Shown one piece after another: positions 25,545-34,450 of a DNA stretch of 64,000 nucleotides. Numbering within the stretch: position 1 is the first letter of the stretch; each line of letters starts with the position of its first letter. The translations under genes and the position numbers were made by a program. The stretch covers positions 94,771 to 158,770 of the forward strand of contig DASWKR010000030.1 in the NCBI GenBank assembly GCA_036396535.1. Reading direction: 5' to 3'. The DNA comes from Acidimicrobiia bacterium (GTDB lineage Bacteria > Actinomycetota > Acidimicrobiia > Spongiisociales > UBA5794). Under the pieces are notes generated by a model that had not been told where the DNA came from, searched no databases, and was given only the letters and a program-made list of their open reading frames with translations.

Positions 25545-26768
25545 ATGACCGAGCCGATCGACCCCGACCTCGTGCAAGAAGGCACAGCCGTGAGCCGCTT
25601 CGCATGGCAGTCTCTCGGCCTCGTCGTCGGCCGAGCCGCGGCCCTCGCCACCCTGTTCGTGATCGTGCGCCACCTCGGCACCGAGCGGTACGGCGTGTTC
25701 GTCGTGCTGCTCGCGATGCTGGAGGCGGCGATCCTCCCATGGAAGCCGACGGCACAGCAGGGCGCCTCGACCGCCCTGGCGCGCGGCGGGAGCCGCCGCA
25801 GCTGGATGGCGACGATGACCACCTGGTGGTTCGTCGGCTCGGCGATCCTCGTCCCCATCGCCTGGTGGTTCGAGAGCTGGCAGGCCGCCGTCGCGCTCCT
25901 GTTCGCCTCGGCGGCCAATGCCCTCATGACGGAGCCGACCCCCCGTCACATCCTGGCCGGCAGGCAACGCATCATCGCCTTGGCGGTCCTCGTCAGCCAG
26001 GTCGTCCGGCTCATCATCATGGTCGGCATGGTCACCGCAGGTGTGCTCACCCCGACGTGGGCGATCACCATCCATGGCCTCGGGTACATCGCGGGCGCCT
26101 TCGTGCTGCGCCTCGACTACCGGGGAGGCGGAGAGCCCGTCGGGCTGCTCGCCAAAGAGGTCGGCGTCGAGGCTCTCAGATGGATCGAGGCTCACGGGCC
26201 GATCGTCGTCGTCGCGGCGCTCCTCGGCCTCGACACGGCGGGAGGCTTCGACCTGCTCCTCAAGTCGGCGTCCGCCGCGGCGCTCGTGATCTCCGGCATC
26301 GGGATGATCATGCTGCCCGAGATGGTCCGGGCACGAGAGCCGATCGCACAGATCATCACCCGCGGCATCCGGTTGCCGACGGTGATCTCGATGGCGATCG
26401 GCGGCTTGTTCGCGGCGGCGGCCTTGCCGGTGCTCGAGCTGCTGTCCGGTGCCGATCTCGATCTCGGACCGGCACCTGCTCTGCTGGCGGTCATCATCGT
26501 TCTGGCGCCGTGGATGGGCGTGTCGGGCGCCGCCCTCGTGCCGCTCGGGGCGACGGGATGGCTGCTCCCCAGCCAAGCCGCCCTCGCCTCTGCGACGCTC
26601 ATCGCCGCCTTCACGGCGTCGAGCGGCGTCTTCTGGGCGGCTGCGGCGATCGCACTCGCCAATGTCGCCGGAGCCTCCATCCGCTGGCTCGGGCTGCGGT
26701 CGCGCCACGCCGCTCCATCGCTCTCCGACCTCGTGAGAAGCCCGTCCGTCGAGAGGGCAGGTGGGTGA
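25545..26768 (+). CDS. Polysaccharide flippase-like membrane protein (Wzx/MOP type)
   Basis: 407 residues from ATG 25545, about 12 predicted transmembrane helices. The N-terminus (FAWQSLGLVVGRAAALATLFVIV then RHLGTERYGVF) matches the oligosaccharide-flippase start in which helix 1 is followed by a Gly-Thr-x-x-Tyr-Gly turn. Such proteins turn undecaprenyl-linked glycans from the inner to the outer face of the membrane. It is read together with the phosphoglycosyl transferase, whose start lies 4 bases beyond this stop, and opens the glycan locus. Length is slightly below the usual 420-480 residues. Confidence 0.75.
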   Translation: MTEPIDPDLVQEGTAVSRFAWQSLGLVVGRAAALATLFVIVRHLGTERYGVFVVLLAMLEAAILPWKPTAQQGASTALARGGSRRSWMATMTTWWFVGSAILVPIAWWFESWQAAVALLFASAANALMTEPTPRHILAGRQRIIALAVLVSQVVRLIIMVGMVTAGVLTPTWAITIHGLGYIAGAFVLRLDYRGGGEPVGLLAKEVGVEALRWIEAHGPIVVVAALLGLDTAGGFDLLLKSASAAALVISGIGMIMLPEMVRAREPIAQIITRGIRLPTVISMAIGGLFAAAALPVLELLSGADLDLGPAPALLAVIIVLAPWMGVSGAALVPLGATGWLLPSQAALASATLIAAFTASSGVFWAAAAIALANVAGASIRWLGLRSRHAAPSLSDLVRSPSVERAGG

Positions 26769-26772
26769 CGAG

Positions 26773-27414
26773 ATGGGCAGGCGGGCTCAGATCGCCGTGA
26801 AACATGGCCTCGACCGGGTCGCCGCCGCTGTCCTGCTCGTCGTGCTCTCGCCGCTTCTCGGGATCGTCGCCGCCGCGGTCAAGCTCGGAGACGGCGGGCC
26901 GGTGCTCTTCCGCCACTCCCGGCCGGGCCGAGGCGCAGCTCCCTTCGAAGTCTGGAAGTTCAGGACGATGGTGGTCGACGCCGACCGCCTCCTCGACGAT
27001 TCAGGCCGGGCGACCGAGAACCGGGTGACCCCGGTCGGACGCATCCTCAGGGCGACGAGCCTCGACGAGTTGCCCCAACTGGTGAACATCGTGCGCGGCG
27101 AGATGTCGTTCGTCGGCCCCCGACCGGCAATCCAGGAGCACCTCACCCGGTACACAGACGAGCAGATGCGGCGCTTCAGGATGCGGCCCGGCATCACGGG
27201 GCTCGCCCAGATCTCGGGTCGCAACACGCTGCCGTGGTCGGAGCGGATCCGGCTCGACAACCAGTACATCGACAACTACTCGCTCGCCATGGACGCCAGG
27301 ATCCTCCTGGCGACCTTGCGGGTCGTGACCACACGCGAAGGGATCGCTCCCGATCGCAACCCCGGCGAGGTGGACGATCTCGGCCCACCCCGCCCGGCAT
27401 CAGATCAGCCGTAG
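26773..27414 (+). CDS. Monotopic phosphoglycosyl transferase (sugar transferase)
   Basis: 213 residues from ATG 26773, supported by GGTGA just upstream; GTG 26761 is the alternative and would overlap the flippase stop. A membrane-inserted helix (LDRVAAAVLLVVLSPLLGIV) leads to the PglC/WcaJ catalytic domain: WKFRTMVVDAD, the catalytic SLDELPQLVNI with Asp-Glu pair, MSFVGPRPA and MRPGITGLAQISGR. It moves a sugar-1-phosphate from a nucleotide sugar to undecaprenyl phosphate and so starts a glycan. The short size shows it lacks the N-terminal bundle of WcaJ. The 3' end overlaps the convergent sulfotransferase by 10 bases. Confidence 0.9.
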   Translation: MGRRAQIAVKHGLDRVAAAVLLVVLSPLLGIVAAAVKLGDGGPVLFRHSRPGRGAAPFEVWKFRTMVVDADRLLDDSGRATENRVTPVGRILRATSLDELPQLVNIVRGEMSFVGPRPAIQEHLTRYTDEQMRRFRMRPGITGLAQISGRNTLPWSERIRLDNQYIDNYSLAMDARILLATLRVVTTREGIAPDRNPGEVDDLGPPRPASDQP

Positions 27415-28349
27415 AACATGCGAAGCGCCGCCTCGAGGTCGGCGAGGTGGCGGTGGTCGCGCAGCGCAGGGACGGCAGGCTCGAACCGTTTCGGCGGAGA
27501 ACCGACGGCGGTGACCTCCGCCCCATTCGCTGTGAGGAGGTCGGCGACCGAAGCGACGACGGCACCGGGCTCGGCACACATCGTCTCGTAGTCGACGCGG
27601 AGGAGATTGCCGGCGCCGATCTCGGAAGCACCCTTCTCGATGGCCTGGTCGACGTGGAACACCTGGGCGGCCACCTGGACCCACCACGGCTCGGAAGCAA
27701 GGTCGGCGGCTGCCGCCGGCTTCATCGATACCCAAGCGTCGAGCGAGCCACCGTAGACCTGGCGCATCATCGCGATCGAGATAGCAGTGTCGCGCGGGTC
27801 CCGCCTGGTCCACAGGTAGCAACTCAGCGGCAAGGTCGCCGACATCTCGCGCATGTGCCACGCCACGAGAAACGCCTTGAAGACGATCGGCTCGCCTGCG
27901 GCCTCGAGCATGTTCGTGAGGACGAGCCTGACGCGAGCCCAGTCGACGACCCTGGCCGGATCCTCCTCCATCGCCTCGTAGCCGAGCAGCTCTCGCCAGA
28001 AGGCGCCGAACTCGTGAGGCTCGGCGATGCCGTCCGTCGCCCCAAAACGTGACTCGTAGGTGGATTCGACGCGCCTCCCGAGCAGCCGGCGTGAAAGCTC
28101 GAGGCCGATCGTCGGCGCCCGCCAGAAGACGGCCGCCAGCCGGTCGATCCGGGTGACGGTGAGATGAGAGGTGACGAGCTGGGTCGCCAACGTCGTGCCG
28201 GTCCTCGGCACCCCGATCACATGGAGCGGGGGGATCCTGTCGGGCAGATCCGGGGTATACGACTCCTCGACGGCGGGGCCGAGGATGTCATTGAGGCGGC
28301 GGACCATCGACTCGAAGCCAGGCTGCCAAGCCTCGTGGGGGTTGGTCAT
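27405..28349 (-). CDS. PAPS-dependent sulfotransferase
   Basis: 314 residues from ATG 28349, which overlaps the FemAB stop as ATGA. It belongs to the aryl/carbohydrate sulfotransferase group (Pfam Sulfotransfer_3). The 5'-phosphosulfate loop is GVPRTGTTLATQLV (residues about 46-59) and the 3'-phosphate motif is WTRRDPRDTAIS near residue 190. FKAFLVAW and WWVQVA are typical intermediate blocks. No signal peptide, so sulfation happens in the cytoplasm, as expected for lipid-linked or nucleotide-linked substrates. The context suggests transfer of sulfate to a sugar or lipid of the surface glycan; the acceptor is unknown. No PAPS synthesis genes are in the window. Confidence 0.85.
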   Translation of the reverse strand: MTNPHEAWQPGFESMVRRLNDILGPAVEESYTPDLPDRIPPLHVIGVPRTGTTLATQLVTSHLTVTRIDRLAAVFWRAPTIGLELSRRLLGRRVESTYESRFGATDGIAEPHEFGAFWRELLGYEAMEEDPARVVDWARVRLVLTNMLEAAGEPIVFKAFLVAWHMREMSATLPLSCYLWTRRDPRDTAISIAMMRQVYGGSLDAWVSMKPAAAADLASEPWWVQVAAQVFHVDQAIEKGASEIGAGNLLRVDYETMCAEPGAVVASVADLLTANGAEVTAVGSPPKRFEPAVPALRDHRHLADLEAALRMFYG

Positions 28350-29392
28350 CGCAGGCCTGCCGCAGCGCTGCGGTAGAGCGGGAAGAACCCGGACGTCGAC
28401 GCGTCGGCAGGGTAGATGCCACTTCTCCGCAGCAGCTCTTCGTATCGGGCTTCGTCCGCGACGATGCGAAGCGTCCGGAAGGCTGCCCTGCGAGGCGAGA
28501 AGCTCGCCTTGAACTCGAACAATGAGTCGTGCTCGCCTCCGAGGCCACCTCCGAGGTGCAGCACCTTGCGACCCTCATCGGCGAAGAGCCGGCGAGCGAA
28601 GTCGATCGCCACCCGCGTCGGCGAGGCAGGCCCTCCAGACCGGATCGCTGCAGAGAGGTGGTACTGGACGATGTCGCCGTGCACGAAGAAGAGCGCCCCT
28701 GCGGTGATCTCGCCGTCCGATTCGACCACGACGAGTCGTGCCAGGTCACCGAGGGCGTCGCGCAATCCGCTGAGATGCTCGAGCGTGAAGAAGTACTCGG
28801 ATGCCGCCTCGAGGCGGTCCATGGTGGCGACGTAGATGGCGTGGAATCGCTCCAGGGCAGCGTGCTCCTCGGCGACGCGAGCAACGTGGCCGGCGCGGCT
28901 CGTCCGCCGCAGCAGGTTGCGGGTCGTCGACGACATCAGCTCGACCTGCTCGCCCTCCGGCAGCGTCAGGTCGAGCCACACCGTCTCACCGTGCTCGACT
29001 TCGACGACCGCCGCCCCGAGCGCACGTTCCGGAGTCAAGAGCGGATGGCCGCGGATGAAGGCGGTGCACACGTTCCGCTCCCGGAGCAACTCGACGAGGC
29101 GGCCGGCGAGCAGCGCTCGCCTTCCCGGATCCGCACCCGATGTCGTCACCGGGCCGGGATACCCGTACGGCGAGACGGCGTCGACGACACCGTCGGAATC
29201 GGGGATCTCCCTGATCACGAGGGGAAGCAGCAGCATGGCATCGTCTGCTTCGACGAGCGCCGCCGACGGGACACCGCCCAGGCGAACCGCCTCGAGCGTC
29301 ACGTAGCCGGGGAGGTGGTAGACGTCGTGGTCGACGATGTCGAGCGCCTCCTGCCAGCGCCGATCGGCCGGCGTGAGCAGCTCGGCACTCAT
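28346..29392 (-). CDS. FemAB-like GNAT acyl/aminoacyl transferase
   Basis: 348 residues from ATG 29392, with AAGGTGA 8 bases upstream (GTG 29404 is less likely). Two GNAT-like halves are visible. The C-terminal one has the block VVVESDGEITAGALFFVHGDIVQYHLS and LGGGLGGEHDSLFEFKASFSP, which is typical of the FemAB-related proteins of polysaccharide clusters that add amino acids or acyl groups to sugars. It is cytoplasmic. It lies 22 bases after the DegT aminotransferase, which would make an amino sugar that this enzyme could acylate. The exact donor cannot be told. Confidence 0.8.
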   Translation of the reverse strand: MSAELLTPADRRWQEALDIVDHDVYHLPGYVTLEAVRLGGVPSAALVEADDAMLLLPLVIREIPDSDGVVDAVSPYGYPGPVTTSGADPGRRALLAGRLVELLRERNVCTAFIRGHPLLTPERALGAAVVEVEHGETVWLDLTLPEGEQVELMSSTTRNLLRRTSRAGHVARVAEEHAALERFHAIYVATMDRLEAASEYFFTLEHLSGLRDALGDLARLVVVESDGEITAGALFFVHGDIVQYHLSAAIRSGGPASPTRVAIDFARRLFADEGRKVLHLGGGLGGEHDSLFEFKASFSPRRAAFRTLRIVADEARYEELLRRSGIYPADASTSGFFPLYRSAAAGLR

Positions 29393-29414
29393 CGCCGCGG
29401 TCACCTTCGGCCCA

Positions 29415-30635
29415 TCATCCGGTGGCGTGGGCCATCACCTTGGCGACGGCCGCGGCAGCGTCGCCCATGTCGCCCTCGGTGAGGGTCGGGTGGACGAGGA
29501 ACATCAGGCTCGTCTCTCCGAGCTGGCGAGCGACCGGCAATCGTCGCGGTGGGCGCAGCTCCTCGGCGAACGCCGCTTCGAGGTACACCTCGGAGCACGA
29601 GCCGACGAAGCACGGCACACCCTCTGCATTGATGGCGGCCATGATCCGGTCGCGGTCCCAACCGGATGCGAGGCGGTCGCGCCTCACGTGGGTGTAGTAC
29701 TTGTAGTAGGACGGTTCCACGCCTTCGGCCGGCGCCGCCATGCGCAGCGCAGGCTGCAGCTCGACGGCGGCGTCGAGAATCGCCGCGTTGCGCCTGCGAG
29801 TCGCCACCATCGTCGCCAGCCGGCGCAGCTGGATGCGGCCGATCGCCGCCTGGCTCTCCGTGAGCCTCCCGTTCGTGCCGAACCCGGTGTGCAGCCAGCG
29901 GAAGCCCGGGGGGTGCTCGGCGTAGACCAGATCGTGGTTCTTGCCGTGGTCCTTCAACGACCACATGGCGTCCCACAGGTCAGGGCGGCTGGTCACGACC
30001 ATGCCCCCCTCGCCGGCCGTAGTGATGATCTTGTCCTGACACATCGAGAAGCAGCCGACGCTGCCGAACGTCCCGACGAGACGGCCGGCGACCTTGGCAC
30101 CGTGCGCTTGGGCACAGTCCTCGATGATCTCGAGCCCCCGTTCCTCGGCAAGGGCTGCGATCGCCGGCATGTCGGCCGGCCACCCGCCGAGGTGGACGAC
30201 GACGATCGCCCGTGTCTCAGGTGTCAGGGCTGCCGCGATCGTCTCGGCGGTGAGATTGCCGCCGATCGGCTCGACGTCGGCGAACACCGGTCGAGCCCCG
30301 GAACGCGCCACGGAGGAGATCGTTGCCACGAACGTCCTCGGTGGGACGATGACATCGTCGCCCGGCCCCAGCCGGAGCGCTTCGATGGCGACCTCGAGGG
30401 CGACGGTTCCATTGGAGAGCGCGATCGCGTACGGGAGATGGTGATATGCGGCGAACTCCTCCTCGAAGGCACGCCCTTCGCCACCCGTCCAGTAGTTGAC
30501 CCGCCCGGAAGCGAGGACTTCCCCCGCCGCGGCGATCTCCTCCTCGTCGTAGCTCGGCCACGGCGGCATCGCCGAAGTCCGCACCGGGGTTCCTCCGACG
30601 ACGGCCAACTCGTCGAGGGCAGCGCGCCGCGTCAC
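29415..30635 (-). CDS. DegT/DnrJ/EryC1-family sugar aminotransferase
   Basis: 406 residues from GTG 30635, which overlaps the upstream dehydratase stop as GTGA; a frame extension to 30773 is shadow coding. PLP-dependent enzymes of this family convert keto-sugars attached to nucleotides into amino sugars. PLP Lys202 is in CQDKIITTAGEGG, the Asp173 that contacts the ring nitrogen is in IEDCAQAHG, and NGTVALEVAI binds the phosphate. The immediately upstream 4,6-dehydratase would supply UDP-4-keto-6-deoxy sugar, so the product is probably a UDP-4-amino-4,6-dideoxy sugar, as in bacillosamine or perosamine pathways. Confidence 0.92.
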   Translation of the reverse strand: MTRRAALDELAVVGGTPVRTSAMPPWPSYDEEEIAAAGEVLASGRVNYWTGGEGRAFEEEFAAYHHLPYAIALSNGTVALEVAIEALRLGPGDDVIVPPRTFVATISSVARSGARPVFADVEPIGGNLTAETIAAALTPETRAIVVVHLGGWPADMPAIAALAEERGLEIIEDCAQAHGAKVAGRLVGTFGSVGCFSMCQDKIITTAGEGGMVVTSRPDLWDAMWSLKDHGKNHDLVYAEHPPGFRWLHTGFGTNGRLTESQAAIGRIQLRRLATMVATRRRNAAILDAAVELQPALRMAAPAEGVEPSYYKYYTHVRRDRLASGWDRDRIMAAINAEGVPCFVGSCSEVYLEAAFAEELRPPRRLPVARQLGETSLMFLVHPTLTEGDMGDAAAAVAKVMAHATG

Positions 30636-32521
30636 GACATCATCCCCGGCGTATGAGCATCGATACCCGAGGCGACGATTCGCCGAAGTGCCTCGACGAC
30701 ATCGTCGCCGGAGCGCGCCGTGCCCAAAGCCGACAGCTCGGACGGATCGAGCGGCGGGACCCGGTATCGCCACAGCAGCTCGTGTGGCTGGTCGAGCTTC
30801 TCGTCGTCCGCCGAGAACAGGATCTCATGGAGCTTCTCGCCGTTGCGCAGCCCGGTGTACTCGATGCTCGGCGGGATCCCGGGTGAGACCTCGGCGGCGA
30901 GCAGGTTCGCCAGCTCCACGATCCTGACCGGCTCGCCCATGTCGAGAACCATCACGTCTCCGGCCGAACCGATCGCCCCTGCCTGCACGACGAGCTGCAC
31001 CGCTTCGGGGATCGTCATGAAGTAGCGGGTCACGTCCGGGTGGGTGACCGTGATCGGCTCACCATTGGCGATCTGCTCTCGGAACGTCGGGATGACCGAC
31101 CCAGCGCTCCCGAGCACGTTGCCGAACCGGACCGACATGTAGATCCCGGCACCGCCGTCTCCGTAGTGGGCGGTGAGGCGCTCGGCGACGCGCTTCGTCA
31201 GCCCGAGGACGCTCGTCGGGTCTGCCGCCTTGTCGGTCGAGATGTTGACGAACCTGGTGACGCCGGCGGCCCTCGCCGCCTCGAGGATGTTGCGCGTCCC
31301 TGTGACGTTCGTCTTCACGGCTTCGAACGGGTGGCGCTCGAGGAACGTCACGTGCTTGTGGGCTGCTGCGTGGAACACCACATCCGGCCTGACGTCCGTG
31401 AACAGCGCTTCGATCGTGTCCCGGTCGCGAATGTCGGCGAGCAGGAGATCGGGCGAGTCGAGGAGTGCCCGGCCCTCGAGGCTGAGCTGCAAGGCGTGGA
31501 GGCTGTTCTCGGCGTGGTCGAGCATCAGGAGCTCAGCCGGCTCGAAGCGGCGCACGGTTGCACACAGCTCGGACCCGATCGACCCTCCGGCGCCCGTGAC
31601 GAGGACCCGTTTGCCGGTCAGGTACGAAGCGATCTGGTCGAGATCGAGTGCGATCTCGGCTCGGCTGAGGAAATCGCTCAACGTGACGTGTCTGATGTCC
31701 TTGACGGCGACCGGCTCCGTCAGGAACTTGCCGAGGCGAGGGAGGATGCGGACCGAGAGTCCGGCACCCCTGCCGATGTCGGCGATCTCGAGCGCGGCGG
31801 CATGGGTCGCCGACGGCATGGCGATGAGGAGCACCCCGGCGTCGTGCCTCGCCGCGGCGGCGGCGATGGCGTCGCGCCCACCCTCGACCCTGAGGCCCAT
31901 CAGCCGCATCCGATGTTTCGTCCGGTCGTCGTCGAGGTACGCCATGGGGAGGAGGTCGGACTCGGGGTCTTCGCGAAGCGCTCTCACGACCTCTTCCCCG
32001 GCCTCACCGGCTCCGAACACGATCACGCGCTGCGACCGCACGTGCGGCGACCGGCGCCGCTGCTCGACGAGAAGCCTCACCAGGTACCGGAAGGCGAGTG
32101 CGCCGACGAGCTCGTAGGCGCCCGCCGCCAGGATCGTGCTGCGTGGAACGAGGAAGTCACCCGGGATGAGCCACACCGCGACGATCAGGGTGAGGACGAC
32201 GACCCCCGTCGTGAACGCCACCCAGGCGACTTCGTCGAACGAGCCGAGCTTGCGGCGCCTCCCGTAGATGCCGACGGCGTATCCGGCGACCACGTGGATG
32301 ACCACAGCTCCGACGACGGCGAGGCCGATCGGCGGCCAGTCGATTCCTCCGGGCAGGAACTCGAGCCTGGCGAAGGCGGCGGCCGGCATGACGACGACCC
32401 ACAACAGCACATCGACGAGCGGGATCAGCGCGTAGCGATGCTCGAGGGCCCAATCACCGATCCGGGACCTTCCCGAGGCGGCGGCGTGCCCATGGCCGGC
32501 TCTCGGTTGCTGTTCTGTCAT
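30632..32521 (-). CDS. CapD/WbpM/PglF-type UDP-sugar 4,6-dehydratase
   Basis: 629 residues from ATG 32521. Four N-terminal transmembrane helices (about 30-145) are followed by a first Rossmann domain (VIVFGAGEAGEEVV, about 165) and then the catalytic short-chain dehydrogenase domain: GAGGSIGSE (about 308), DIRDRDTIEALF, FHAAAHKHVTFLE, and the variant active site STDKAADPTSVLGLTKR. The enzyme makes UDP-4-keto-6-deoxy sugars from UDP-GlcNAc. Length is typical for the membrane-bound form. It is the first gene of the four-gene minus-strand operon and is coupled to the DegT gene. Confidence 0.93.
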   Translation of the reverse strand: MTEQQPRAGHGHAAASGRSRIGDWALEHRYALIPLVDVLLWVVVMPAAAFARLEFLPGGIDWPPIGLAVVGAVVIHVVAGYAVGIYGRRRKLGSFDEVAWVAFTTGVVVLTLIVAVWLIPGDFLVPRSTILAAGAYELVGALAFRYLVRLLVEQRRRSPHVRSQRVIVFGAGEAGEEVVRALREDPESDLLPMAYLDDDRTKHRMRLMGLRVEGGRDAIAAAAARHDAGVLLIAMPSATHAAALEIADIGRGAGLSVRILPRLGKFLTEPVAVKDIRHVTLSDFLSRAEIALDLDQIASYLTGKRVLVTGAGGSIGSELCATVRRFEPAELLMLDHAENSLHALQLSLEGRALLDSPDLLLADIRDRDTIEALFTDVRPDVVFHAAAHKHVTFLERHPFEAVKTNVTGTRNILEAARAAGVTRFVNISTDKAADPTSVLGLTKRVAERLTAHYGDGGAGIYMSVRFGNVLGSAGSVIPTFREQIANGEPITVTHPDVTRYFMTIPEAVQLVVQAGAIGSAGDVMVLDMGEPVRIVELANLLAAEVSPGIPPSIEYTGLRNGEKLHEILFSADDEKLDQPHELLWRYRVPPLDPSELSALGTARSGDDVVEALRRIVASGIDAHTPGMMS

Positions 32522-32601
32522 CCAACCACCATCGGCGCTTTCGGGGTGCCACCGAAGGTTAACGAGGGCGAGCGCAACCGCCTGTGATGGCGGCGAGCGG
32601 T

Positions 32602-32865
32602 TCAGTCTGCCGTCGGACCGTACCGCTCGTAGTAGTGCTCCGTACGCGGCTCCTCGGCATAGGCCGAGTCCTCACGGAGATCGATGACGATCTCGATGAC
32701 GTCGTCGTCAACCATCCCGGTCGCAGACGAGGGGCGGGTCTCGTACTTGCTGGCGCGCTGCGCGGGGGTTTCGAAATACTTGCCCTTGGTGCGGCGCGGG
32801 GCGACGTCGATCGGATCCGACAGGTGCTTCACCGATCGGTCGATCGGCTTCTGCGGTCTGACCAT
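32602..32865 (-). CDS. Small acidic hypothetical protein
   Basis: 87 residues from ATG 32865, chosen because GGGGAG lies 6 bases upstream; longer starts to 32901 exist. The N-terminal half is basic (RPQKPIDRSVKH, RRTKGKYF), the C-terminal half strongly acidic (VDDDVIEIVIDLRED). It has no signal peptide or transmembrane segment and no family I recognise. It lies 32 bases downstream of the small membrane protein gene on the same strand, so it may be the last gene of the PspC transcript. Confidence 0.55.
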   Translation of the reverse strand: MVRPQKPIDRSVKHLSDPIDVAPRRTKGKYFETPAQRASKYETRPSSATGMVDDDVIEIVIDLREDSAYAEEPRTEHYYERYGPTAD

Positions 32866-32897
32866 CACCACTCCCCTAGTGCCCGATTGAATCGTAA

Positions 32898-33122
32898 TCA
32901 CGAGGGCGGGCCGTCACCAGCGGTTCCTTCCTCGTCTTGGGTGCGCGTCGTGCGTCTCGCCGCGGCCACGAGGAGCACTCCCCCGCTGAGGAGGAGGAAC
33001 GCCGGCCACAACCATTCCTGTTCGAAGATCGAGCCGTCGGCGATGACGAGCCGCAGCCCCACCGCCAGGAACCCCATTCCGAACACGAACGAGAACGGGT
33101 CGAATTCGTGTCGTTGCATCAT
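32898..33122 (-). CDS. Small two-helix membrane protein
   Basis: 74 residues from ATG 33122, which overlaps the PspC-gene stop as ATGA, so expression is coupled. Two hydrophobic helices (about 11-29 and 37-55) are joined by a short loop with Trp residues (EQEWLW); the C-terminus is charged (RRTTRTQDEEG) and probably cytoplasmic. I do not recognise a family. Its coupling to the PspC/LiaF-like gene suggests a role in the same envelope-stress module. Confidence 0.65.
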   Translation of the reverse strand: MMQRHEFDPFSFVFGMGFLAVGLRLVIADGSIFEQEWLWPAFLLLSGGVLLVAAARRTTRTQDEEGTAGDGPPS

Positions 33123-34318
33123 TCCTCCTCGACGTCTATCTGACCGATACCGACCCTGAGGTCGAGCACGACGTCTCCGTCGCCTCCGAGATCGATCGTC
33201 CTATCGAAGTCGAACCCGTTCCGGGAGAACCAGTCGAGCTCCAGAGCCCCGACTCCCACCCGCGTTACGAGGACCGGGTCGAGTCCCTCCGGGAGCAGAA
33301 CGAGCAGCTTCCCGAATCCCAGCGAGGCGTGCACGACGCCTTGCGACTCGAGATCGAAGTCGCGCAGGTCGAGCCGCATCTCGCCTGCGAGCTGCTCGTA
33401 TACGGGGCTCGTCTCGGCCGAGGGCACCCGGTACGTCAGGTCGCCGACGTTCCCTCGCAGCGGAACCTCGACGATGAAGGCGGCGGCCGCCACCGGCAAG
33501 AGGACGAGGCCGAGTGCGATGAGCGACCTGGCCCGCCCGAACCACGTGCCGACGAGGAGTCCTGCTCCGAGAACGATGAAGCCGGCGCCGATGAGGTCGC
33601 GCAGGTCACGGTCGAGGTCGGTGTTCGCCGCCACCGCGCTCATGATCCCGAACACGATGAGCACGATTGCGACGGTGTAGAGACCAAGCGGCGACCTCGC
33701 TCTCGGCGGGCGCGCCGGTTTGGCGCTGCCCGATGGTGGGGTCGGTCCGGCCGGCCCTCCGTCGGACCCATCGCTGCCCACCAAGGGCTCGACCGCCAGG
33801 CGACCCACGGCATCCGGCTCGTCCGGGGCCGACCCTTGCTCGGCGTTCGAGTCGACGCCTTCCTCGTCTGGGCCCGTGCCGGGACTCGGGGGACCGTGGG
33901 TCGGGGGACGCCGCAGCGGCGCTTCCCCGCGATACAAGAGGAGCCCCGCCAGTACGAGCACCCCGGCGAACAGGAGCTCGCCGCGAACCAGGCCGGTCCA
34001 GCCGACGACGATCAAGGCTGCCGTCGCGATCAGCCCGATCCCAACCCAGCGGCCAGGTTGATCGATCTCGCCGATGGTCCGGTCGAGGATCGACTGCCGC
34101 TCCCCTTCGTCGGGAAGCGTGAGCCACCCGGCGGCGTAGAGCACGATCCCGAGGCCACCTGCGAACGTCAGCAGGGTGAACGCCAGCCTGATCCAGCCGA
34201 CGCCGATGTCGTACTTGACGGACAGCCCGCGTGCCACGCCGGCCACCCAGCGGTTCTCGTTCGGGCGCTCGAGCCGAGCCACCGGTGAGTGGCCGCTCCG
34301 CGATGTTGATTCGGTCAT
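33119..34318 (-). CDS. PspC-domain protein with LiaF-like C-terminal domain
   Basis: 399 residues from ATG 34318 (ATG 34321 is also possible). Residues about 18-75 are a PspC domain: RWVAGVARGLSVKYDIG then WIRLAFTLLTFAGGLGIVLYAAGWLTLP. More helices follow, with a Pro/Gly/Ser/Asp-rich cytoplasmic linker at about 130-200 and another helix group at about 215-275. Residues about 285-399 form a beta-repeat domain (VYEQLAGEMRLDLRDF, ASLGFGKLLVLLPEG, GDVVLDLRVGIGQIDV), resembling the C-terminal domain of LiaF, a negative regulator of LiaS kinases. It diverges from a kinase that also has a PspC domain, so a LiaFSR-like system is likely. Confidence 0.85.
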   Translation of the reverse strand: MTESTSRSGHSPVARLERPNENRWVAGVARGLSVKYDIGVGWIRLAFTLLTFAGGLGIVLYAAGWLTLPDEGERQSILDRTIGEIDQPGRWVGIGLIATAALIVVGWTGLVRGELLFAGVLVLAGLLLYRGEAPLRRPPTHGPPSPGTGPDEEGVDSNAEQGSAPDEPDAVGRLAVEPLVGSDGSDGGPAGPTPPSGSAKPARPPRARSPLGLYTVAIVLIVFGIMSAVAANTDLDRDLRDLIGAGFIVLGAGLLVGTWFGRARSLIALGLVLLPVAAAAFIVEVPLRGNVGDLTYRVPSAETSPVYEQLAGEMRLDLRDFDLESQGVVHASLGFGKLLVLLPEGLDPVLVTRVGVGALELDWFSRNGFDFDRTIDLGGDGDVVLDLRVGIGQIDVEEE

Positions 34319-34377
34319 CATGTCCCGATCGTGCAACACGGGCGGCCATGGAACCATCGGGTGATCCCCTGAAGCCA

Positions 34378-34425
34378 CCCTGAGAGGGGGCGGAGATCTC
34401 AGGGACAACCCTGGTTGTTGCCCTG
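34378..34425. promoter_or_regulatory. Two overlapping inverted repeats between divergent PspC genes
   Basis: CCCTGAGA (34378-34385) pairs perfectly with TCTCAGGG (34397-34404). The right arm also begins a second dyad, CAGGGACAACC (34400-34410) with GGTTGTTGCCCTG (34413-34425), one 2-base bulge. Both lie in the 132-base gap between the PspC gene and the kinase gene, where an operator for the response regulator would be expected. Confidence 0.5.
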
Positions 34426-34450
34426 CTGGGCCTGTGACAACATCGGAGCG

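Noticed and set aside
31040..32587. 515-codon plus-strand frame
   Set aside because: Antisense to the CapD-type dehydratase, whose Rossmann and active-site motifs are clear.
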